DNA from: Amblyomma americanum
Lineage: Eukaryota; Arthropoda; Arachnida; Ixodida; Ixodidae
Reading direction: 5' to 3'
Length of the DNA: 64,000 bases
Assembly (NCBI RefSeq): GCF_052857255.1
Contig: NC_135504.1
Coordinates: forward strand, 147,214,121 to 147,278,120
This document shows positions 40,801-55,800 of the stretch, one piece after another. Position 1 is the stretch's first letter, and every line of letters starts with the position of its first letter. The position numbers and the translations under genes are program-made. The notes under the pieces are model-generated. The model was not told where the DNA came from. It searched no databases and worked only from the letters and a program-made list of their open reading frames with translations.

Positions 40801-43800
40801 CAAGAATACGTGCTTTTCGCGTAGTTATAGAAGAAAAAGTTTTGACGCGTATTGGACTTGTAAAACCGATGTGTTCAGATTTAGCTCATCTCGGTCTAAA
40901 ACAGCTTGTTTCGTTGTATTAAGCACGAATACATGCTTTTCGCGCAGTTATAAGAGAAAAAAGTTTTGACGCGCATCACATGGACACATTTAAAACCGTT
41001 GTGTCCAGATTTAGCTCGTTTCGGTCTAAAACAGCTTGTTTCGTTGTATTAAGCAAGAATACATGCTTTTCGCACAGTTATAAGAGAAAATGATTTGACG
41101 CGTATCAGAGGAAGACTTGTAAAACCGATGTGTTCAGATATAGCTCGTTTCGGTCTAAAACAGCTTGTTTCGTTGTATTAAGCACGAATACATGCTTTTA
41201 GCGCAGTTATAAGAGAAAAAGTTTTGACGCGTATTACATGGACACTTGTAAAACCGATGTGTTCAGATCTAGGTCATCTCGGTCTAAAACAGCTAGTTTC
41301 GTTGTATTAAGCAAGAATACATGCTTTTCGCACAGTTATAAGAGAAAAAGTTCTGACGCGTATTAGAGGGACTTGTAAAACAGATGTGTTCAGATTTAGC
41401 TCATCTCGGTCTAAAACAGCTTGTTTCGTTGTATTAAGCACGAATACATGCTTTTCGCGCAGTTATAAGAGAAAAAGTTTTGACGCCTATCACATGGACA
41501 CTTGCAAAAACCGATGTGTTCAGATCTAGCTCGTTTTGGTCTAAAACAGCTTGTTTCGTTGTATTAAGCAAGAATACATGCTTTTCGCGCAGTTATAAGA
41601 GAAAAAGTTTTGACGCGTATTACATGGACACTTGTAAAACCGATGTGTTCAGATTTAGCTCATCTCGGTCTAAAACAGCTTGTTTCGTTGTATTAAGCAC
41701 GAATACATGCTTTTCGCGCAGTTATAAGAGAAAAAGTTCTGACGCGTATTAGAGCGACTTGTAAAACAGATGTGTTCAGATTTAGCTCATCTCGGTCTAA
41801 AACAGCTTGTTTCGTTGTATTAGGCACGAATACATGCTATTCGCGCAGTTATAAGAGGAAAAGTTTTGACGCGTATCACATGGACACTTTTAAAACCGAT
41901 GTGTTCAGATCTAGCTCGTTTTGGTCTAAAACAGCTTGTTTCGTTGTATTAAGCAAGAATACATGCTTTTCGCGCAGTTATAAGAGAAAAAGTTTTGACG
42001 CGTATCACATGGACACTTGTAAAACCGATGTGTTCAGATCTAGCTCGTTTTGGTCTAAAACAGCTTGTTTCGTTGTATTAAGCACGAATACATGCTGTTC
42101 GCGCAGTTATAAGAGAAAAAGTTTTGACGCGTATCAGAGGAACACTTGTAAAACCGATGTGTGGTGATTTAGCTCGTTTCGGTCTAAAACAGCTTGTTTC
42201 GTTGTATTAAGCACGAATACATGCTTTTCGCGCAGTTATAAGAGAAAAAGTTTTGACGCGTATCACATGGACACTTGTAAAACCGATGTGTTCAGATTTA
42301 GCTCATCTCGGTCTAAAACAGCTAGTTTTGCTGTATTAAGCACGAATACATGCTTTTCGCGCAGTTATAAGAGAAAAAGTTTTGACGCGTATCAGAGGAA
42401 GACTTGTAAAACCGATGTGTTGTGATTTAGCTTGTTTCGGTCTAAAACAGCTTGTTTCGTTGTATTAAGCAAGAATACATGCTTTTCGCGCAGTTATAAG
42501 AGAAAAAAGTTTTGACGCGTATCACATGGACACATTTAAAACCGATGTTTTCAGATTTAGCTCGTTTCGGTCTAAAACAGCTTGTTTCGTTGTATTAAGC
42601 AAGAATACATGCTTTTCGCGCCGTTATAAGAGAAAAAGTTTTGACGCGTATCAGAGGAACACTTGTAAAAGCGATGTGTGGTGATTTAGCTCGTTTCGGT
42701 CTAAAACACCTTGTTTCGTTGTATTAAGCAAGAATACATGCTTTTAGCGCAGTTATAAGAGAAAAAGTTTTGACGCGTGTCACAGGGACACTTGTAAGAC
42801 CGGTGTTCAGATTTACCTTGTTTCGGACTAAAACAGCTTGTTTCGTTGGATTAAGCACGAATACATGCTTTTCGCGCAGTTATAAGAGAAAAAAGTTTTG
42901 ACGCGTATCACATGGACACTTGTAAAACCGATGTGTTCAGATTTAGCTCGTTTCGGTCTAAAACAACTTGTTTCGTTGTATTAAGCACGAATACATGCTT
43001 TTCGCGCAGTTATAAGAGAAAAAGTTTTGACGCGTGTCACAGGAACACTTGTAAAACCGATGTGTTTAGATATAGCTCGTTTTGGTATAAAACAGCTTGC
43101 TTCGTTGTTTTAAGCAAGAATACGTGCTTTTCGCGTAGTTATAGAAGAAAAAGTTCTGACGCGTATTAGAGGGACTTGTAAAACCGATGTGTTCAGATTT
43201 AGCTCATCTCGGTCTAAAACAGCTTGTTTTGTTGTATTAAGCACGAATACATGCTTTTCGCGCTGTTATAAGAGAAAAAGTTTTGACGCGTATCAGAGGA
43301 AGACTCGTAAAACCGATGTGTTCAGATCTAGCTCGTTTCGGTCTAAAACAGATTGTTTCGTTGTATTAAGCACGAATACATGCTTTTAGCGCAGTTATAA
43401 GAGAAAAAGTTTTGACGCGTATTACATGGACACTTGTAAAACCGATGTGTTCAGATCTAGCTCATCTCGGTCTAAAACAGCTTGTTTCGTTGTATTAGGC
43501 AAGAATACATGCTTTTCGCGCAGTTATAAGAGAAAAAGTTTTGACGCGTTTCACAGGGACACTTGTAAACCCGATGTGTTCAGATTTAGCTCGTTTCGGT
43601 CTAAAACAACTTGTTTCGTTGTATTAAGAACGAATACATGCTTTTAGCGCCGTTTTAAGAGAAAAAGTTTTGACGCGTATCACATGGACACTTGTAAACC
43701 GATGTGTTCAGATCTAGCTCGTTTTGGTCTAAAACAGCTTGTTTCGTTGTATTAAGCACGAATACATGCTGTTCGCGCAGTTATAAGAGAAAAAGTTTTG

Positions 43801-46800
43801 ACGCGTGTCACAGGGACACTTGTAAAACCGATGTGTTCAGATTTAGCTCATCTCGGTCTAAAACAGCTAGTTTCGTTGTATTAAGCACGAATACATGCTT
43901 TTCGCGCAGTTATAAGAGAAAAAGTTTTGACGCGTATCAGAGGAACACTTGTAAAACCGATATGTTGTGATTTAGCTCGTTTCGGTCTAAAACAGCTTGT
44001 TTCGTTGTATTAGGCACGAATACATGCTTTTCGCGCAGTTATAAGAGAAAAAGGTTTGACGCGTGCCACAGGGACACTTGTAAAACCGATGTGTTCAGAT
44101 TTAGCTCATCTCGGTCTAAAACAGCTAGTTTCGTTGTATTAAGCACGAATACATGCTTTTCGCGCAGTTATAAGAGAAAAAGTTTTGACGCGTATCACAT
44201 GGACACTTGTAAAACCGATGTGTTCAGATCTAGCTCGTTTTGGTCTAAAACAGCTTGTTTCGTTGTATTAAGCACGAATACATGCTGTTCGCGCAGTTAT
44301 AAGTGAAAAAGTTCTGACAAGTTTCACAGGGACACTTGTAAAACCGATGTGTTCAGATTTAGCTCATCTCGGTCTAAAACAGCTAGTTTCGTTGTAATAA
44401 GCAAGAATACATGCTTTTCGCGCAGTTATAAGAGAAAACGTTTTGACGCGTATCAGAGGAACACTTGTAAAACCGATGTGTTGTGATTTAGCTCGTTTCG
44501 GTCTAAAACAGCTTATTTCGTTGTATTAAGCACGAATACATGCTTTTAGCCCAGTTATAAGAAAAAAAGTTTTGACGCTTATCACATGGACACTTGTAAA
44601 ACCGATGTGTCTAAAACAGCTTGTTCGTTGTATTAAGCACGAATACATGCTGTTCGCGCAGTTATAAGAGAAAAAGTTTTGACGCGTGTCACAGGGACAC
44701 TTGTAAAACCGATGTGTTCAGATTTAGCTCATCTCGGTCTAAAACAGCTAGTTTCGTTGTATGAAGCACGAATACATGCTTTTCGCGCAGTTATAAGAGA
44801 AAAAGTTTTGACGCGTATCACGTGGATACTTGTAAAACCGATGTGTTTAGATATAGCTCGTATTGGTATAAAACAGCTTGTTTCGTTGTAATAAGCATGA
44901 ATACTTGCTTTTCTTGCAGTTATAAGAGAAAAAGTTTTTACGCGTATTACGTGGATACTTGTAAATCCGATGTGTTTAGATATAGCTCGTTTCGGTCTAA
45001 AACAGCTTGTTTCGTTGTATTAAGCAAGAATACATGCTTTTCGCGCAGTTATAAGAGAAAAAGTTTTTACGCGTGTCACAGGGACAATTGTAAAACCGAT
45101 GTGTTCAGATTTACCTCGTTTCGGACTAAAACAGCTTGTTTCGTTGGATTAAGCACGAATACATGCTTTTCGCGCAGTTATAAGAGAAAAAAGTTTTGAC
45201 GCGTATCACATGGACACATTTAAAACCGATGTGTCCAGATTTAGCTCGTTTCGGTCTAAAACAGCTTGTTTCGTTGTATTAAGCAAGAATACATGCTTTT
45301 CGCACAGTTATAAGAGAAAATGATTTGACGCGTTTCACAGGGACACTTGTAAAACCGATGTGTTAAGATTTAGCTCGTTTCGGTCTAAAACAACTTGTTT
45401 CGTTGTATTAAGCACGAATACATGCTTTTCGCGCAGTTATAAGAGAAAAAGTTTTGAAGCGTGTCACAGGGACACTTGTAAAACCGATGTGTTTAGATAT
45501 AGCTCGTTTTGGTATAAAACAGCTTGCTTCGTTGTTTTAAGCAAGAATACGTGCTTTTCGCGTAGTTATAGAAGAAAAAGTTCTGACGCGTATTAGATGG
45601 ACTTGTAAAACCGATGTGTTCAGATTTAGCTCATCTCGGTCTAAAACAGCTTGTTTCGTTGTATTAAGCACGAATACATGCTTTTCGCGCAGTTATAAGA
45701 GAAAAAGTTCTGACGCGTATTAGAGGGACTTGTAAAACAGATGTGTTCTGATTTAGCTCATCTCGGTCTAAAACAGCTTGTTTCGTTGTATTAAGCACGA
45801 AACATGCTTTTCGCGCAGTTATAAGAGAAAAAGTTTTGACGCGTATCAGAGGAAGACTTGTAAAACCGATGTGTTCAGATATAGCTCGTTTCGGTTTAAA
45901 ACAGCTTGTTTCGTTGTATTAAGCAAGAATACATGCTTTTCGCGCGGTTATAAGAGAAAAAGTTTTGACGCGTGTCACAGGGACACTTGTAAAACCGATA
46001 TGTTCAGATTTACCTCGTTTCGGACTAAAACAGCTTGTTTCGTTGGATTAAGCACGAATACATGCTTTTCGCGCATTTATAAGTGAAAAAGTTTTGACAA
46101 GTGTCACAGGAACACTTGTAAAACCGATGAGTTTAGATATAGCTCGTTTTGGTATAAAACAGCTTGCTTCGTTGTATGAAGCACGAATACATGCTTTTCG
46201 CGCAGTTATAGAAGAAAAAGTTCTGACGCGTATTAGAGGGACTTGTAAAACCGATGTGTTCAGATTTAGCTCATCTCGGTCTAAAGCAGCTTGTTTTGTT
46301 GTATTAAGCACGAATACATGCTTTTCGCGCTGTTATAAGAGAAAAAGTTTTGACGCGTATCAGAGGAGGACTCGTAAAACCGATGTGTTCAGATCTAGCT
46401 CGTTTCGGTCTAAAACAGCTTGTTTCGTTGTATTAAGCACGAATACATGCTTTTAGCGCAGTTATAAGAGAAAAAGTTTTGACGCGTATTACATGGACAC
46501 TTGTAAAACCGATGTGTTCAGATCTAGCTCATCTCGGTCTAAAACAGCTTGTTTCGTTGTATTAAGCAAAAATACATGCTTTTCGCGCAGTTATAAGAGA
46601 AAAAGTTTTGACGCGTTTCACAGGGACACTTGTAAACCCGATATGTTCAGATTTAGCTCGTTTCGGTCTAAAACAACTTGTTTCGTTGTATTAAGCACGA
46701 ATACATGCTTTTAGCGCCGTTATAAGAGAAAAAGTTTTGACGCGTATCACATGGACACTTGTAAACTGATGTGTTCAGATCTAGCTCGTTTTGGTCTAAA

Positions 46801-49800
46801 ACAGCTTGTTTCGTTGTATTAAGCACGAATACATGCTGTTCGCGCAGTTATAAGAGAAAAAGTTTTGACGCGTGTCACAGGGACACTTGTAAAACCGATG
46901 TGTTCAGATTTAGCTCATCTCGGTCTAAAACAGCTAGTTTCGTTGTATTAAGCACGAATACATGCTTTTCGCGCAGTTATAAGAGGAAAAGTTTTGACGC
47001 GTATCAGAGGAACACTTGTAAAACCGATATGTTGTGATTTAGCTCCTTTCGGTCTAAAACAGCTTGTTTCGTTGTATTAAGCACGAATACATGCTTTTCG
47101 CGCAGTTATAAGAGAAAAAGTTTTGACGCATGCCACAGGGACACTTGTAAAACCGATGTGTTCAGATTTAGCTCATCTCGGTCTAAAACAGCTAGTTTCG
47201 TTGTATTAAGCACGAATACATGCTTTTCGCGCAGTTATAAGAGAAAAAGTTTTGACGCGTATCACATGGACACTTGTAAAACCGATGTGTTCAGATCTAG
47301 CTCGTTTTGGTCTAAAACAGCTTGTTTCGTTGTATTAAGCACGAATACATGCTGTTCGCGCAGTTATAAGTGAAAAAGTTCTGACAAGTGTCACAGGGAC
47401 ACTTGTAAAACCGATGTGTTCAGATTTAGCTCATCTCGGTCTAAAACAGCTAGTTTCGTTGTATTAAGCAAGAATACATGCTTTTCGCGCAGTTATAAGA
47501 CAAAACGTTTTGACGCGTATCAGAGGAACACTTGTAAAACCGATGTGTTGTGATTTAGCTCGTTTCGGTCTAAAACAGCTTATTTCGTTGTATTAAGCAC
47601 GAATACATGCTTTAAGCCCAGTTATAAGAAAAAAGTTTTGACGCTTATCACATGGACACTTGTAAAACCGATGTGTCTAAAACAGCTTGTTCGTTGTATT
47701 AAGCACGAATACATGCTGTTCGCGCAGTTATAAGAGAAAAAGTTTTGACGCGTGTCACAGGGACACTTGTAAAACCGATGTGTTCAGATTTAGCTCATCT
47801 CGGTCTAAAACAGCTAGTTTCGTTGTATGAAGCACGAATACATGCTTTTCGCGCAGTTATAGAAGAAAAAGTTCTGACGCGTATTAGAGGGACTTGTAAA
47901 ACCGATGTGTTCAGATTTAGCTCATCTCGGTCTAAAGCAGCTTGTTTTGTTGTATTAAGCACGAATACATGCTTTTCGCGCTGTTATAAGAGAAAAAGTT
48001 TTGACGCGTATCAGAGGAAGACTCGTAAAACCGATGTGTTCAGATCTAGCTCGTTTCGGTCTAAAACAGCTTGTTTCGTTGTATTAAGCACGAATACATG
48101 CTTTTAGCGCAGTTATAAGAGAAAAAGTTTTGACGCGTATTACATGGACACTTGTAAAACCGATGTGTTCAGATCTAGCTCATCTCGGTCTAAAACAGCT
48201 TGTTTCGTTGTATTAAGCAAAAATACATGCTTTTCGCGCAGTTATAAGAGAAAAAGTTTTGACGCGTTTCACAGGGACACTTGTAAACCCGATATGTTCA
48301 GATTTAGCTCGTTTCGGTCTAAAACAACTTGTTTCGTTGTATTAAGCACGAATACATGCTTTTAGCGCCGTTATAAGAGAAAAAGTTTTGACGCGTATCA
48401 CATGGACACTTGTAAACTGATGTGTTCAGATCTAGCTCGTTTTGGTCTAAAACAGCTTGTTTCGTTGTATTAAGCACGAATACATGCTGTTCGCGCAGTT
48501 ATAAGAGAAAAAGTTTTGACGCGTGTCACAGGGACACTTGTAAAACCGATGTGTTCAGATTTAGCTCATCTCGGTCTAAAACAGCTAGTTTCGTTGTATT
48601 AAGCACGAATACATGCTTTTCGCGCAGTTATAAGAGGAAAAGTTTTGACGCGTATCAGAGGAACACTTGTAAAACCGATATGTTGTGATTTAGCTCCTTT
48701 CGGTCTAAAACAGCTTGTTTCGTTGTATTAAGCACGAATACATGCTTTTCGCGCAGTTATAAGAGAAAAAGTTTTGACGCATGCCACAGGGACACTTGTA
48801 AAACCGATGTGTTCAGATTTAGCTCATCTCGGTCTAAAACAGCTAGTTTCGTTGTATTAAGCACGAATACATGCTTTTCGCGCAGTTATAAGAGAAAAAG
48901 TTTTGACGCGTATCACATGGACACTTGTAAAACCGATGTGTTCAGATCTAGCTCGTTTTGGTCTAAAACAGCTTGTTTCGTTGTATTAAGCACGAATACA
49001 TGCTGTTCGCGCAGTTATAAGTGAAAAAGTTCTGACAAGTGTCACAGGGACACTTGTAAAACCGATGTGTTCAGATTTAGCTCATCTCGGTCTAAAACAG
49101 CTAGTTTCGTTGTATTAAGCAAGAATACATGCTTTTCGCGCAGTTATAAGAGAAAACGTTTTGACGCGTATCAGAGGAACACTTGTAAAACCGATGTGTT
49201 GTGATTTAGCTCGTTTCGGTCTAAAACAGCTTATTTCGTTGTATTAAGCACGAATACATGCTTTAAGCCCAGTTATAAGAAAAAAGTTTTGACGCTTATC
49301 ACATGGACACTTGTAAAACCGATGTGTCTAAAACAGCTTGTTCGTTGTATTAAGCACGAATACATGCTGTTCGCGCAGTTATAAGAGAAAAAGTTTTGAC
49401 GCGTGTCACAGGGACACTTGTAAAACCGATGTGTTCAGATTTAGCTCATCTCGGTCTAAAACAGCTAGTTTCGTTGTATGAAGCACGAATACATGCTTTT
49501 CGCGCAGTTATAAGAGAAAAAGTTTTGACGCGTATCACGTGGATACTTGTAAAACCGATGTGTTTAGATATAGCTCGTATTGGTATAAAACAGCTTGTTT
49601 CGTTGTATTAAGCATGAATACGTGCTTTTCTTGCAGTTATAAGAGAAAAAGTTTTGACGCGTATCAGAGGAAGACTCGTAAAATCGATGTGTTCAGATCT
49701 AGCTCGTTTCGGTCTAAAACAGCTTGTTTCGTTGTATTAAGCACGAATACATGCTTTTAGCGCAGTTATAAGAGAAAAAGTTTTGACGCGTATTACATGG

Positions 49801-52800
49801 ACACTTGTAAAACCGATGTGTTCAGATCTAGCTCATCTCGGTCTAAAACAGCTTGTTTCGTTGTATTAAGCAAGAAAACATGCTTTTCGCGCAGTTATAA
49901 GAGAAAAAGTTTTGACGCGTTTCACAGGGACACTTGTAAACCCGATGTGTTCAGATTTAGCTCGTTTCGGTCTAAAACAACTTGTTTCGTTGTATTAAGC
50001 ACGAATACATGCTTTTAGCGCCGTTATAAGAGAAAAAGTTTTGACGCGTATCAGAGGAAGACTCGTAAAACCGATGTGTTCAGATCTAGCTCGTTTCGGT
50101 CTAAAACAGCTTGTTTCGTTGTATTAAGCACGAATACATGCTTTTAGCGCAGTTATAAGAGAAAAAGTTTTGACGCGTATTACATGGACACTTGTAAAAC
50201 CGATGTGTTCAGATCTAGCTCATCTCGGTCTAAAACAGCTTGTTTCGTTGTATTAAGCAAATATACATGCTTTTCGCGCAGTTATAAGAGAAAAAGTTTT
50301 GACGCGTTTCACAGGTACACTTGTAAACCCGATATGTTCAGATTTAGCTCGTTTCGGTCTAAAACAACTTGTTTCGTTGTATTAAGCACGAATACATGCT
50401 TTTAGCGCCGTTATAAGAGAAAAAGTTTTGACGCGTATCACATGGACACTTGTAAACCGATGTGTTCAGATCTAGCTCGTTTTGGTCTAAAACAGCTTGT
50501 TTCGTTGTATTAAGCACGAATACATGCTGTTCGCGCAGTTATAAGAGAAAAAGTTTTGACGCGTGTCACAGGGACACTTGTAAAACCGATGTGTTCAGAT
50601 TTAGCTCATCTCGGTCTAAAACAGCTAGTTTCGTTGTATTAAGCACGAATACATGCTTTTCGCGCAGTTATAAGAGGAAAAGTTTTGACGCGTATCAGAG
50701 GAACACTTGTAAAACCGATATGTTGTGATTTAGCTCCTTTCGGTCTAAAACAGCTTGTTTCGTTGTATTAAGCACGAATACATGCTTTTCGCGCAGTTAT
50801 AAGAGAAAAAGTTTTGACGCATGCCACAGGGACACTTGTAAAACCGATGTGTTCAGATTTAGCTCATCTCGGTCTAAAACAGCTAGTTTCGTTGTATTAA
50901 GCACGAATACATGCTTTTCGCGCAGTTATAAGAGAAAAAGTTTTGACGCGTATCACATGGACACTTGTAAAACCGATGTGTTCAGATCTAGCTCGTTTTG
51001 GTCTAAAACAGCTTGTTTCGTTGTATTAAGCACGAATACATGCTGTTCGCGCAGTTATAAGTGAAAAAGTTCTGACAAGTGTCACAGGGACACTTGTAAA
51101 ACCGATGTGTTCAGATTTAGCTCATCTCGGTCTAAAACAGCTAGTTTCGTTGTATTAAGCAAGAATACATGCTTTTCGCGCAGTTATAAGAGAAAACGTT
51201 TTGACGCGTATCAGAGGAACACTTGTAAAACCGATGTGTTGTGATTTAGCTCGTTTCGGTCTAAAACAGCTTATTTCGTTGTATTAAGCACGAATACATG
51301 CTTTAAGCCCAGTTATAAGAAAAAAGTTTTGACGCTTATCACATGGACACTTGTAAAACCGATGTGTCTAAAACAGCTTGTTCGTTGTATTAAGCACGAA
51401 TACATGCTGTTCGCGCAGTTATAAGAGAAAAAGTTTTGACGCGTGTCACAGGGACACTTGTAAAACCGATGTGTTCAGATTTAGCTCATCTCGGTCTAAA
51501 ACAGCTAGTTTCGTTGTATGAAGCACGAATACATGCTTTTCGCGCAGTTATAGAAGAAAAAGTTCTGACGCGTATTAGAGGGACTTGTAAAACCGATGTG
51601 TTCAGATTTAGCTCATCTCGGTCTAAAGCAGCTTGTTTTGTTGTATTAAGCACGAATACATGCTTTTCGCGCTGTTATAAGAGAAAAAGTTTTGACGCGT
51701 ATCAGAGGAAGACTCGTAAAACCGATGTGTTCAGATCTAGCTCGTTTCGGTCTAAAACAGCTTGTTTCGTTGTATTAAGCACGAATACATGCTTTTAGCG
51801 CAGTTATAAGAGAAAAAGTTTTGACGCGTATTACATGGACACTTGTAAAACCGATGTGTTCAGATCTAGCTCATCTCGGTCTAAAACAGCTTGTTTCGTT
51901 GTATTAAGCAAAAATACATGCTTTTCGCGCAGTTATAAGAGAAAAAGTTTTGACGCGTTTCACAGGGACACTTGTAAACCCGATATGTTCAGATTTAGCT
52001 CGTTTCGGTCTAAAACAACTTGTTTCGTTGTATTAAGCACGAATACATGCTTTTAGCGCCGTTATAAGAGAAAAAGTTTTGACGCGTATCACATGGACAC
52101 TTGTAAACTGATGTGTTCAGATCTAGCTCGTTTTGGTCTAAAACAGCTTGTTTCGTTGTATTAAGCACGAATACATGCTGTTCGCGCAGTTATAAGAGAA
52201 AAAGTTTTGACGCGTGTCACAGGGACACTTGTAAAACCGATGTGTTCAGATTTAGCTCATCTCGGTCTAAAACAGCTAGTTTCGTTGTATTAAGCACGAA
52301 TACATGCTTTTCGCGCAGTTATAAGAGGAAAAGTTTTGACGCGTATCAGAGGAACACTTGTAAAACCAATATGTTGTGATTTAGCTCCTTTCGGTCTAAA
52401 ACAGCTTGTTTCGTTGTATTAAGCACGAATACATGCTTTTCGCGCAGTTATAAGAGAAAAAGTTTTGACGCATGCCACAGGGACACTTGTAAAACCGATG
52501 TGTTCAGATTTAGCTCATCTCGGTCTAAAACAGCTAGTTTCGTTGTATTAAGCACGAATACATGCTTTTCGCGCAGTTATAAGAGAAAAAGTTTTGACGC
52601 GTATCACATGGACACTTGTAAAACCGATGTGTTCAGATCTAGCTCGTTTTGGTCTAAAACAGCTTGTTTCGTTGTATTAAGCACGAATACATGCTGTTCG
52701 CGCAGTTATAAGTGAAAAAGTTCTGACAAGTGTCACAGGGACACTTGTAAAACCGATGTGTTCAGATTTAGCTCATCTCGGTCTAAAACAGCTAGTTTCG

Positions 52801-55800
52801 TTGTATTAAGCAAGAATACATGCTTTTCGCGCAGTTATAAGAGAAAACGTTTTGACGCGTATCAGAGGAACACTTGTAAAACCGATGTGTTGTGATTTAG
52901 CTCGTTTCGGTCTAAAACAGCTTATTTCGTTGTATTAAGCACGAATACATGCTTTAAGCCCAGTTATAAGAAAAAAGTTTTGACGCTTATCACATGGACA
53001 CTTGTAAAACCGATGTGTCTAAAACAGCTTGTTCGTTGTATTAAGCACGAATACATGCTGTTCGCGCAGTTATAAGAGAAAAAGTTTTGACGCGTGTCAC
53101 AGGGACACTTGTAAAACCGATGTGTTCAGATTTAGCTCATCTCGGTCTAAAACAGCTAGTTTCGTTGTATGAAGCACGAATACATGCTTTTCGCGCAGTT
53201 ATAAGAGAAAAAGTTTTGACGCGTATCACGTGGATACTTGTAAAACCGATGTGTTTAGATATAGCTCGTATTGGTATAAAACAGCTTGTGTCGTTGTATT
53301 AAGCATGAATACGTGCTTTTCTTGCAGTTATAAGAGAAAAAGTTTTGACGCGTATCAGAGGAAGACTCGTAAAATCGATGTGTTCAGATCTAGCTCGTTT
53401 CGGTCTAAAACAGCTTGTTTCGTTGTATTAAGCACGAATACATGCTTTTAGCGCAGTTATAAGAGAAAAAGTTTTGACGCGTATTACATGGACACTTGTA
53501 AAACCGATGTGTTCAGATCTAGCTCATCTCGGTCTAAAACAGCTTGTTTCGTTGTATTAAGCAAGAAAACATGCTTTTCGCGCAGTTATAAGAGAAAAAG
53601 TTTTGACGCGTTTCACAGGGACACTTGTAAACCCGATGTGTTCAGATTTAGCTCGTTTCGGTCTAAAACAACTTGTTTCGTTGTATTAAGCACGAATACA
53701 TGCTTTTAGCGCCGTTATAAGAGAAAAAGTTTTGACGCGTATCACATGGACACTTGTAAACCGATGTGTTCAGATCTAGCTCGTTTTGGTCTAAAACAGC
53801 TTGTTTCGTTGTATTAAGCACGAATACATGCTGTTCGCGCAGTTATAAGAGAAAAAGTTTTGACGCGTGTCACAGGGACACTTGTAAAACCGATGTGTTC
53901 AGATTTAGCTCATCTCGGTCTAAAACAGCTAGTTTCGTTGTATTAAGCAGGAATACATGCTTTTCGCGCAGTTATAAGAGAAAAAGTTTTGACGCGTATC
54001 AGAGGAACACTTGTAAAACCGATATGTTGTGATTTAGCTCGTTTCGGTCTAAAACAGCTTGTTTCGTTGTATTAAGCACGAATACATGCTTTTCGCACAG
54101 TTATAAGAGAAAAAGTTTTGACGCGTGCCACAGGGACACTTGTAAAACCGATGTGTTCAGATTTAGCTCATCTCGGTCTAAAACAGCTAGTTTCGTTGTA
54201 TTAAGCACGAATACATGCTTTTCGCGCAGTTATAAGAGAAAAAGTTTTGACGCGTATCACATGGACACTTGTAAAACCGATGTGTTCAGATCTAGCTCGT
54301 TTTGGTCTAAAACAGCTTGTTTCGTTGTATTAAGCACGAATACATGCTGTTCGCGCAGTTATAAGTGAAAAAGTTGTGACAAGTGTCACAGGGACACTTG
54401 TAAAACAGACGTGTTCAGATTTAGCTCATCTCGGTCTAAAACTGCTAGTTTCGTTGTATTAAGCAAGAATACATGCTTTTAGCCCAGTTATAAGAAAAAA
54501 AGTTTTGACGCTTATCACACGGACACTTGTAAAACCGATGTGTCTAAAACAGCTTGTTCGTTATATTAAGCACGAATACATGCTGTTCGCGCAGTTATAA
54601 GAGAAAAAGTTTTGACGCGTGTCACAGGGACACTTGTAAAACCGATGTGTTCAGATTTAGCTCATCTCGGTCTAAAACAGCTAGTTTCGTTGTATGAAGC
54701 ACGAATACATGCTTTTCGCGCAGTTATAAGAGAAAAAGTTTTGACGCGTATCACGTGGATACTTGTAAAACCGATGTGTTTAGATATAGCTCGTATTGGT
54801 ATAAAACAGCTTGTTTCATTGTATTAAGCATGAATACGTGCTTTTCTTGCAGTTATAAGAGAAAAAGCTTTTACGCGTATTACGTGGATACTTGTAAATT
54901 CGATGTGTTTAGATATAGCTCGTTTCGGTCTAAAACAGCTTGTTTCGTTGTATTAAGCAAGAATACATGCTTTTCGCGCAGTTATAAGAGAAAAAGTTTT
55001 GACGCGTGTCACAGGGACAATTGTAAAACCGATGTGTTCAGATTTACCTCGTTTCGGACTAAAACAGCTTGTTTCGTTGGATTAAGCACGAATACATGCT
55101 TTTCGCGCAGTTATAAGAGAAAAAAGTTTTGACGCGTATCACATGGACACATTTAAAACCGATGTGTCCAGATTTAGCTCGTTTCGGTCTAAAACAGCTT
55201 GTTTCGTTGTATTAAGCAAGAATACATGCTTTTCGCACAGTTATAAGAGAAAATGATTTGACGCGTTTCACAGGGACACTTGTAAAACCGATGTGTTCAG
55301 ATTTAGCTCGTTTCGGTCTAAAACAACTTGTTTCATTGTATTAAGCACGAATACATGCTTTTCGCGCAGTTATAAGAGAAAAAGTTTTGAAGCGTGTCAC
55401 AGGGACACTTGTAAAACCGATGTGTTTAGATATAGCTCGTTTTGGTATAAAACAGCTTGCTACGTTGTTTTAAGCAAGAATACATGCTTTTCGCGTAGTT
55501 AGAGAAGAAAAAGTTTTGACGTGTATTAGAGGGACTTGTAAAACCGATGTGTTCAGATTTAGCTCATCTCGGTCTAAAACAGCTTGTTTCGTTGTATTAA
55601 GCACGAATACATGCTTTTCACGCAGTTATAAGAGAAAAAGTTTTGACGCGTATCAGAGGAAGACTTGTAAAACCGATGTGTTGGGATTTAGCTCGCTTCG
55701 GTCTAAAACAGCTTGTTTCGTTGTATTAAGCACGAATACGTGCTTTTCGCGCAGTTATAAGAGAAAAAGTTTTGACGCGTATCACATGGACACTTGTAAA

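Noticed and set aside
737..46311. Reverse-strand open frames of 62-87 codons in the satellite
   Set aside because: They exist only where a single base change (such as TAATAAGC) removes a stop present in nearly every other unit; they are shadows of the repeat.
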